The notes beneath the pieces were generated by a model. The model had not been told where the DNA came from. It ran no database searches and worked only from the letters and a program-made list of their open reading frames with translations. DNA of 5,784 nucleotides from an uncultured Oscillospiraceae bacterium (lineage in GTDB: Bacteria > Bacillota > Clostridia > Oscillospirales > Oscillospiraceae): the NCBI GenBank assembly GCA_934589065.1, contig CAKTNN010000063.1, positions 1 through 5,784 of the forward strand. The letters are read 5' to 3'. This document shows, piece after piece, positions 1 to 4,457 of this stretch (position 1 is its first letter; each line of letters begins with the position of its first letter). Both the position numbers and the translations under genes were made by a program.

Positions 1-2
1 CC

Positions 3-686
3 ACCAATGCGCTGCTGATTCTGGCGCAGATGCCGGAGGCTACCCAGCTTAAGGATTTTGACGGCTGGAAGGAAGCCGGGGTATCCGTTCAGCGCAAGCC
101 CCGGAGCGTGAAGATTCTGGAACCCGGCAAGGAGTATGACCGGGAGGACGGCACCCGTGGAACCTCCTTTGAGGTAAAACGGGTATTCGATGTATCCCAG
201 ACCAGAGGGCGTGTTCGCTCTGCCCCTGCTGTGAAGCTGGATGACCGGGTTCTGCTGAAAGCCCTGATTCACCGCACCCCGGTTCCCATTCAGACGGTGG
301 ACTCCCTGCCCAACAATATGGGTGCCGTGTATGACCATAATCAGCAGGTGATTTTCGTGTGCCGGGGCATGGGCGCAGAGGACATTTTCAGAAGTGTTTC
401 CAAGGAACTGGCCCATGCCGAGCTTGCGGGAATGCGGCAGGATTATAACCGCAGCGATGCCGCCTTTGCCGCTTACAGTGCCTCCTATCTTCTGTGTAAG
501 AAGTATGGCGTGGATGTGACGGATTACAATTTCAGCCGCCTGCCTGCATCATTCCGGGAGTGTAACCCCCAGCAGGTGCGGGAAACCCTGACAGAAATCC
601 GGGATACCGCCAATCAGATCTCCACCAGAATGTACCGTGCGCTGGAGCAGAACCGCACTCCCAAATCCAAGGAACAGGAGCGGTGA
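3..686 (+). CDS. ArdC/LtrC-like protein, 3' part (start lies upstream of the window)
   Basis: The reading frame is open from the first full codon (position 3) to the TGA at 684-686, giving 227 residues. The methionine at position 30 is internal: the residues before it (TNALLILAQM) and those after it (PEAT, DGW, a KILEPG stretch) read like the end of an ArdC N-terminal domain, a single-stranded-DNA-binding fold found in antirestriction proteins and in LtrC-like proteins of conjugative elements. The C-terminal part resembles the metallopeptidase-like domain that often follows. At 402-416 it reads KELAH where an active zinc peptidase would have HExxH, so the first zinc-binding histidine is a lysine and the domain is probably not catalytic. 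In related proteins the likely role is protecting or handling DNA during transfer; this is inferred from the family. There is no signal peptide or membrane segment in the visible part, so it is likely cytoplasmic. The next gene starts 3 bp after the stop. Confidence 0.75.
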   Translation, partial: TNALLILAQMPEATQLKDFDGWKEAGVSVQRKPRSVKILEPGKEYDREDGTRGTSFEVKRVFDVSQTRGRVRSAPAVKLDDRVLLKALIHRTPVPIQTVDSLPNNMGAVYDHNQQVIFVCRGMGAEDIFRSVSKELAHAELAGMRQDYNRSDAAFAAYSASYLLCKKYGVDVTDYNFSRLPASFRECNPQQVRETLTEIRDTANQISTRMYRALEQNRTPKSKEQER

Positions 687-689
687 TGT

Positions 690-881
690 ATGGCAAAGGA
701 AGAAAAGCGCGTTCTGGAACTGGACAAGTACGAGCATGGGGTGGTCATCAATGCCCTCAATGATATGCGCAATGACCTGATTGGGGAGGAACGCCCCACA
801 GATATTGTGGACGAGGTGCTTCTGAAAGCCATTGATGCTCCCACCAAAAAGGTAAGGGGTAAGTCCCGTGAAGAACGATGA
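690..881 (+). CDS. Small conserved-looking hypothetical protein (63 residues) ahead of virD4
   Basis: I cannot assign a function. The ATG at 690 lies 3 bp after the upstream stop and has an AGGAG ribosome site at 676-680, nine bases away and inside the end of the upstream gene. The protein is soluble, highly charged and probably mostly helical: a central segment (LDKYEHGVVINALNDMR) followed by an acidic stretch (PTDIVDEVLLKAID) and a basic tail (KKVRGKSREER). No signal peptide, membrane segment or metal-binding cysteines are seen. Its last 14 bases overlap the start of virD4, so the two are probably translated in a coupled way. Small proteins of this look occur next to virD4 in related elements from memory, which supports it as a real gene. 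A role as an accessory or adaptor of the coupling protein is only a guess from position. Confidence 0.7.
   Translation: MAKEEKRVLELDKYEHGVVINALNDMRNDLIGEERPTDIVDEVLLKAIDAPTKKVRGKSREER
854..870 (+). promoter_or_regulatory. Ribosome site and GTG start of virD4
   Basis: AAGGGG at 854-859 lies eight bases before a GTG at 868-870. Going upstream in this frame, a TAA occurs at 853-855 and no other start codon lies between it and the GTG. The next in-frame methionine (residue 36) would remove the first membrane helix. The GTG is therefore the best start, and the weaker start codon fits a gene translated by coupling from the small gene upstream. Confidence 0.65.
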
Positions 882-2688
882 ACGGCGCACCATAAAAATT
901 CTGTGTGTCCTTGGTATCATTCCGGTGGTGTGGTTGGCGCTTCTGATCGCCCCCTTTGTGTACGGCGGGCTTATGGAAATCGTAGCGCAGTTTCCGGCGG
1001 CAATGGAGCATCCTTTCCAAATTGAGTTATGTGAGGACAGTCAAAAAACTGTCCTTATTTTTCTGCTCATTTACGCTCTGTCCAGTGGTGTAGCTTTATC
1101 CTCCCGGCGCCATTACCGCCGTGGAGAGGAACACGGCTCTGCCAAATGGGGCAGCGCCACCGCGGTCAATAAGAAGTATCAGGCAAAGGCCCCGGAGGCC
1201 AGCAAGGTTTTCACCAAGCATGTCCGCATGGGTTTGGACGGCAGAAAGCACCGCCGGAATCTGAACACCGTGGTAGTCGGCGGCAGCGGCTCCGGTAAGA
1301 GCCGATTCTATGCCCTCGTCAATCTGCTGCAAGCCTGTTCTTCCTATTTCGTGCTGGACTGCAAGGGGGAACTTCTTCGCATGACGGGCACCTTTCTGAA
1401 AATGCGGGGCTATGAAATTAAGGTGCTGGATTTGCTCAGTATGGAGAAAAGCCATTGCTTCAATCCCTTTGCCTATCTGCAAACGGATAACGATGTGCAA
1501 AAGCTGGTCACCAGCTTGTTCAAAGCCACCACCCCCAAGGGCAGCCAGTCCAACGATCCCTTCTGGGACACGGCGGCATCCATGCTGCTGTCGGCCATCA
1601 TTTTCTACCTTCTTTATGAAGCGCCGGAGGAGGAACAGAATTTCCCCATGGTCATGGAAATGCTGCGGGCTGGAGAAGTCCGGGAGGACGACGACACCTA
1701 TCAATCCCCATTGGACGAGCTGTTTGAGCGGCTGGAAATGCGCAACCCCGACCATATCGCTGTGAAGTATTACAAGGACTACCATTCCGGTTCTGCCAAA
1801 ACCCTGAAATCCATTCAGATTACGCTGGCAGCACGATTGGAGAAATTCAACCTTGCCAGTGTTGCAGCGCTGACTGCCACCGACGAACTGGAACTGGCAT
1901 CTCTGGGCGAGAAAAAGGTTGCCCTGTTCGCCCTGATCCCCGACCATGATGTGAGCTTCAATTTTCTTGTGAGTATGGTCTACAGTTGTACCTTTGAGCA
2001 GCTATTTCGGCTGGCGGACGATAAGTACAAGGGTGCGCTGCCGGTTCCCGTCCACTTTCTCATGGACGAATTTGCCAATGTGAGCCTGCCGGATGATTTT
2101 GACAAGTTGCTGGCGACCATGCGCTCCCGGAATGTGTTCGTGTCCATCATCATCCAGAATATCGCCCAGCTCAAGAACCTGTTTGAAAAGCAATGGGAGT
2201 CAATTCTGGGCAACTGCGACGAATTTTTGTATCTGGGCGGCAATGAAACCGGCACCCACAAAATGATTGCAGAATCCTACCTCGGCAAGCAGACCATCGA
2301 CCTAAACACCTATGGCAAAAGTTCCGGGCGCAGCGGCAACTATTCCACCAACTGGCAGATCACCGGGCGGGAGCTGCTGGATGCGGCGGAGGTTCGGATG
2401 CTGGATAACCGGTATGCGCTGCTCTTTATTCGCGGCGAAATGCCCATCATGGACGAAAAGTACGACTTGCTGAATCATCCCAATGTGAAATATACCCCGG
2501 AGAAAGGAGGTGCGCCCTATGTCCACGGCGGCACAGAGCTGTCCGTGGGAAGCCTGTCCCTGTCCACCGTTCCCGGCAAGGAAACGAGATTTATCAATCT
2601 GTCCGAAATCGAATTTGAGCTTCTTTCTGATGAGGAAATTGAAGCGGAATTATTATCTGGAGGAAAACAAAATGAAGAACATCATTAA
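868..2688 (+). CDS. virD4: VirD4/TraG-type conjugative coupling protein (T4CP ATPase)
   Basis: This 606-residue protein is the type IV coupling protein. It is an inner-membrane ATPase that recruits the relaxase-bound DNA strand and hands it to the secretion channel. Two membrane helices lie near the N-terminus (about residues 10-34 and 60-78) and anchor a cytosolic ATPase. The Walker A motif GGSGSGKS is at residues 138-145 (DNA 1279-1302), followed by FVLDCKGE at 161-168, where the family has a conserved D-KGE element. The Walker B motif VHFLMDEFANV is at 395-405 with D400-E401, and SIIIQN at 426-431 matches the conserved glutamine motif after Walker B. The segment between these (about 205-345) fits the all-alpha domain region. 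The C-terminus is acidic (ELLSDEEIEAELL), as is often seen where coupling proteins contact substrates. Length is normal for the Tn1549-type family. It overlaps the upstream gene by 14 bp and maff2 by 17 bp. No defects are seen. Confidence 0.95.
   Translation: MKNDERRTIKILCVLGIIPVVWLALLIAPFVYGGLMEIVAQFPAAMEHPFQIELCEDSQKTVLIFLLIYALSSGVALSSRRHYRRGEEHGSAKWGSATAVNKKYQAKAPEASKVFTKHVRMGLDGRKHRRNLNTVVVGGSGSGKSRFYALVNLLQACSSYFVLDCKGELLRMTGTFLKMRGYEIKVLDLLSMEKSHCFNPFAYLQTDNDVQKLVTSLFKATTPKGSQSNDPFWDTAASMLLSAIIFYLLYEAPEEEQNFPMVMEMLRAGEVREDDDTYQSPLDELFERLEMRNPDHIAVKYYKDYHSGSAKTLKSIQITLAARLEKFNLASVAALTATDELELASLGEKKVALFALIPDHDVSFNFLVSMVYSCTFEQLFRLADDKYKGALPVPVHFLMDEFANVSLPDDFDKLLATMRSRNVFVSIIIQNIAQLKNLFEKQWESILGNCDEFLYLGGNETGTHKMIAESYLGKQTIDLNTYGKSSGRSGNYSTNWQITGRELLDAAEVRMLDNRYALLFIRGEMPIMDEKYDLLNHPNVKYTPEKGGAPYVHGGTELSVGSLSLSTVPGKETRFINLSEIEFELLSDEEIEAELLSGGKQNEEHH
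1032..1062 (+). terminator. Terminator-like hairpin inside virD4
   Basis: AGGACAGT (1034-1041) and ACTGTCCT (1048-1055) form a perfect 8-bp stem around a six-base A-rich loop. The stem can be extended by a G-T and a T-A pair at 1032-1033/1056-1057. It is followed by TATTTTT at 1056-1062. This has the shape of an intrinsic terminator or transcription pause on the + strand, although it lies at codons 55-65 of virD4. The GC content of the stem is moderate, so partial termination or pausing is more likely than a full stop. It may also be a by-product of the encoded residues EDSQKTVLIF. Confidence 0.4.
2503..2521 (+). promoter_or_regulatory. Perfect internal Shine-Dalgarno and ATG inside virD4, in frame with maff2
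   Basis: AAAGGAGGTG at 2503-2512 is an almost ideal ribosome site, with an ATG six bases later at 2519-2521. The ATG is not in the virD4 frame. It opens a frame that runs without a stop into maff2 and would add 51 residues to the N-terminus of that protein. The added residues are rich in cysteine and proline and unlike a natural domain, and virD4 codes for ordinary family sequence here (PEKGGAPYVHGG). It is probably a coincidence of the Lys-Gly-Gly codons, but the site is strong enough that ribosomes may bind it. Confidence 0.3.
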
Positions 2689-3046
2689 GAACATCGTAAA
2701 CGCCAAGAAGGAAAAGACCACTCAGAGACTGCCCATGCCTTCCAATGTGAAGAATGGCTTCCGCCGCTACTGCGTCACGGTGCTGGCGCTGGCACTGTGT
2801 TCTACTCTGGTGCTGCATGCCTCTGCCACTGGCGGCGACCCCCTCACCGTTGTCAACAACCTGTCCGACTTCATCTTCGGCATGATTCGGGCGGTGGGCA
2901 TGATCCTGCTGGGCTGGGGCATTGTGCAGGTGGGCCTGTCTTTTCAGTCCCATGATCCGTCCCAGCGCTCCAACGGCTTCCTGACCCTGGCTGGCGGTAT
3001 CATCATCACCTTTGCAAAGGAGATTCTGACCCTGATTACCGGCTGA
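2672..3046 (+). CDS. Maff2-family small membrane protein (VirB2-like position)
   Basis: This is a 124-residue hydrophobic protein. The start at 2672 is chosen because TGGAGG (2658-2663) sits eight bases upstream and because this start yields a normal charged N-terminus followed by hydrophobic segments; the frame stays open further upstream, but only inside virD4. After a basic N-terminal 32 residues there is a hydrophobic segment (about 33-50) ending in ASATGG, which could be a signal peptide with cleavage after ASA. Two membrane helices follow (about 66-89 and 102-122). The C-terminal two thirds (DPLTVVNNLSDFIFG, LLGWGIVQVGLS, SHDPSQRSNGFLTLAGG) match the Maff2 family as I recall it, which regularly sits between virD4 and virB6 in Tn1549-type elements. 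Size, processing signal and place suggest a pilin-like or channel subunit similar to VirB2; this is inference, not shown. It overlaps virD4 by 17 bp and is followed directly by a strong terminator. Confidence 0.85.
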   Translation: MKNIIKNIVNAKKEKTTQRLPMPSNVKNGFRRYCVTVLALALCSTLVLHASATGGDPLTVVNNLSDFIFGMIRAVGMILLGWGIVQVGLSFQSHDPSQRSNGFLTLAGGIIITFAKEILTLITG

Positions 3047-3058
3047 TATTCACATTGT

Positions 3059-3090
3059 GCGGGACGATTTTTCGTCCCGCTTTTCTTTTT
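3059..3090 (+). terminator. Rho-independent terminator after maff2
   Basis: GCGGGACGA (3059-3067) and TCGTCCCGC (3072-3080) form a perfect 9-bp GC-rich stem with a TTTT loop. It is followed immediately by TTTTCTTTTT (3081-3090). It begins 12 bp after the maff2 stop. The opposite strand has no T-tract after the stem, so it works in the + direction only. It should end or strongly reduce transcription from the virD4-maff2 side before virB6, and would leave a stable 3' hairpin on the maff2 message. Confidence 0.92.
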
Positions 3091-3104
3091 ATCAACCCAA
3101 AAAA

Positions 3105-3182
3105 GGAAAAATGTGAAATCATCATCAATAATTGTAGGAATTTTGTGAAAACATCCTATCAAAATAAGTGGAATTTTGTGAA
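3105..3182 (+). repeat. Three direct 13-bp repeats at 32-33 bp period upstream of virB6
   Basis: GGAATTTTGTGAA occurs exactly at 3137-3149 and again at 3170-3182. A third, imperfect copy (GGAAAAATGTGAA, three mismatches) is at 3105-3117. Start-to-start distances are 32 and 33 bp, about three turns of the helix, so all three face the same side of the DNA. The last copy ends just before the expected -35 area of the virB6 promoter. This arrangement looks like tandem sites for a transcription factor. Nested short inverted repeats are also present: TAGGA at 3135-3139 with TCCTA at 3154-3158, and ATTTTG at 3140-3145 with CAAAAT at 3160-3165. Confidence 0.6.
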
Positions 3183-3218
3183 GTACAAATTCGATTGGCA
3201 ATTTCTATAATTTCAATT
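3183..3218 (+). promoter_or_regulatory. Likely promoter of the virB6-prgI-virB4 unit
   Basis: A perfect TATAAT box lies at 3206-3211 in AT-rich DNA downstream of the terminator. The expected -35 spot 17 bp upstream (GTACAA, 3183-3188) matches TTGACA only weakly. Transcription would start near 3218, leaving a leader of about 20 bases before the ATG of virB6. A strong -10 with a poor -35 is typical of promoters that need an activator, and the 13-bp repeats lie just upstream. CAATTTC is repeated on both sides of the TATAAT (3199-3205 and 3214-3220). The better -35-like TTGGCA at 3195-3200 has no suitable -10 at the right distance. Confidence 0.55.
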
Positions 3219-3238
3219 TCGGATAGAAAGGAGTAAAA

Positions 3239-4075
3239 ATGTCTGATAATTGGGTTGTCCAGAACCTGCAAAACGCGCTGGAAACATGGAATGAAAAGCT
3301 GGCGGAAATCTGGACACTGGTAACGCAATCGCCCCAGGCGTTCAAGGGCGGCAGCATTTGGAATGTCATGGTTAGCATCCATGGTGCTGTGCAGGCAATA
3401 GGATTGGCACTGATCGTGCTATTCTTTTTCATGGGTGTGATGAAAACCTGCGGCAGCTTTGCAGACCTGAAACGACCAGAGGTGGCTATCAAGGTATTCG
3501 TCCGCTTTGCCATTGCCAAAGCCGCAGTCACCTATGGACTGGAGCTGATGAACGCCCTGTTCTCCATTGCTCAGGGGTTGGTTTCCACCATCATGTCCGC
3601 AGCCGGATTTGGTTCTGTGCAGACTGCCGTCCTGCCCACGGAAATCATCACCGCCGTGGAGGACTGCGGATTCTTTGAATCCATTCCGCTGTGGGCGGTG
3701 ACACTGATCGGCGGTCTGCTGATTACTGTTCTGTCTTTCGTGATGATTATGACGGTGTACGGGCGATTTTTTAAGCTGTACCTTTACACCGCCATCGCTC
3801 CCGTGCCGCTGTCTGCTTTTGCCGGGGAGCCGACCCAGAGCATAGGAATTTCCTTTATCAAATCCTATGCGGCGGTTTGTCTGGAGGGAGCCATCATTGT
3901 GCTAGGCTGCATCATTTTCTCCCTGTTTGCAGCGACGCCCCCGGTAGTTGACCCCAATGCCGCAGCGGTATCTATGGTCTGGAGCTATGTAGGAGAACTG
4001 GTGTTCAATATGTTGATTCTGGTTGGCACCGTGAAAATGGCTGACCGGGTGGTCCGGGAAATGATGGGCTTATAA
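3239..4075 (+). CDS. virB6: VirB6/TrbL-like polytopic inner-membrane protein of the conjugation channel
   Basis: This 278-residue protein is the likely VirB6 counterpart, the multi-helix membrane protein that lines or supports the inner-membrane part of the type IV secretion channel. The N-terminal about 40 residues are soluble. Hydrophobic segments follow at about 45-67, 84-118 (less hydrophobic, perhaps partly amphipathic), 150-174, 178-195, 209-230 and 250-267. The segment YGRFFKLYLYTAIAPVPLSAFAG (174-196) resembles the conserved core of TrbL/VirB6-type proteins, where a membrane helix carries an aromatic-rich loop followed by a proline-containing APxP stretch. The start is well supported by AAAGGAG at 3227-3233, five bases before the ATG. 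It is the first gene after the terminator and promoter-like region. Ten bases separate it from prgI, and the prgI ribosome site overlaps its stop codon. The family call comes from topology, place and remembered similarity. Confidence 0.85.
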   Translation: MSDNWVVQNLQNALETWNEKLAEIWTLVTQSPQAFKGGSIWNVMVSIHGAVQAIGLALIVLFFFMGVMKTCGSFADLKRPEVAIKVFVRFAIAKAAVTYGLELMNALFSIAQGLVSTIMSAAGFGSVQTAVLPTEIITAVEDCGFFESIPLWAVTLIGGLLITVLSFVMIMTVYGRFFKLYLYTAIAPVPLSAFAGEPTQSIGISFIKSYAAVCLEGAIIVLGCIIFSLFAATPPVVDPNAAAVSMVWSYVGELVFNMLILVGTVKMADRVVREMMGL

Positions 4076-4085
4076 GGAGGACTTC

Positions 4086-4457
4086 ATGGAAATCAAAATC
4101 AATCGGGAGATTCGTGACTACCACGAATCCATGTTCATGGGTCTGTCTCTGCGGCAGACCCTTTGTTCGTTATTGGCAGTCGGTACGGCGGTGGGACTGT
4201 ACTTCTGGCTCAATCCCATTCTTGGCACGGAAGGGGTGTCCTGGGTGTGCATGATCGGTGCCGCTCCCTTTGCCGCGCTGGGATTTGTGTCCTACCACGG
4301 AATGCCCGCTGAGAAATTCCTGTGGGTCTGGTTCCGTTCGGAGATTCTGGAACCGAAGGTCATTCGCTTTCAGCCCACCAATCTCTATTACGAGATTATG
4401 CAAGACACCATTGCGAAACACGAAAAGGAGGCCAGAAAACAGCATGAAAGCGATTAA
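4086..4457 (+). CDS. prgI: PrgI-family protein (VirB3-like channel component)
   Basis: This 123-residue protein begins MEIKINREIRDYHESMFMGLSLRQ, the usual opening of PrgI-family proteins, and has two membrane helices (about 26-43 and 52-70) joined by a short loop, then a soluble C-terminal half with FLWVWFRSEILEPK and a charged tail. PrgI proteins take the place of VirB3 in Gram-positive conjugation systems and are encoded directly before VirB4, as here; VirB3 is known to work with VirB4 at the inner membrane. A strong ribosome site (AAGGAGG, 4074-4080) lies over the stop codon of virB6 and five bases before the ATG, so the two genes are probably translated together. The 3' end overlaps virB4 by 14 bp and contains the virB4 ribosome site. 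Length is normal for the family and no defect is seen. Confidence 0.92.
   Translation: MEIKINREIRDYHESMFMGLSLRQTLCSLLAVGTAVGLYFWLNPILGTEGVSWVCMIGAAPFAALGFVSYHGMPAEKFLWVWFRSEILEPKVIRFQPTNLYYEIMQDTIAKHEKEARKQHESD

Noticed and set aside
1412..1765. 117-codon plus-strand frame inside virD4
   Set aside because: It is a +1-type shadow rich in Pro, Cys, Arg and Ser. The virD4 frame carries conserved family sequence through this stretch.
1096..1947. Open frame of 283 codons on the minus strand
   Set aside because: It is opposite the VirD4 ATPase domain, has no plausible ribosome site or recognisable product, and is explained by codon bias of virD4.
3195..3200. TTGGCA as a -35 box
   Set aside because: It is only 5 bp from the TATAAT box, and no -10-like hexamer is found 16-18 bp downstream.
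3047..3238. Possible small gene, CRISPR or RNA gene in the gap before virB6
   Set aside because: The one plus-strand ATG (3111) is followed at once by TGA. The three repeat copies are short, AT-rich and too close together for a CRISPR array, and no tRNA-like or riboswitch-like fold was recognised.
112..4353. A 13-base word (AGATTCTGGAACC) shared by the ArdC-like gene near 112 and prgI near 4342
   Set aside because: Both encode an ILEP stretch in coding sequence. The match ends at the codons around it, and no further similarity surrounds it, so it is taken as chance.
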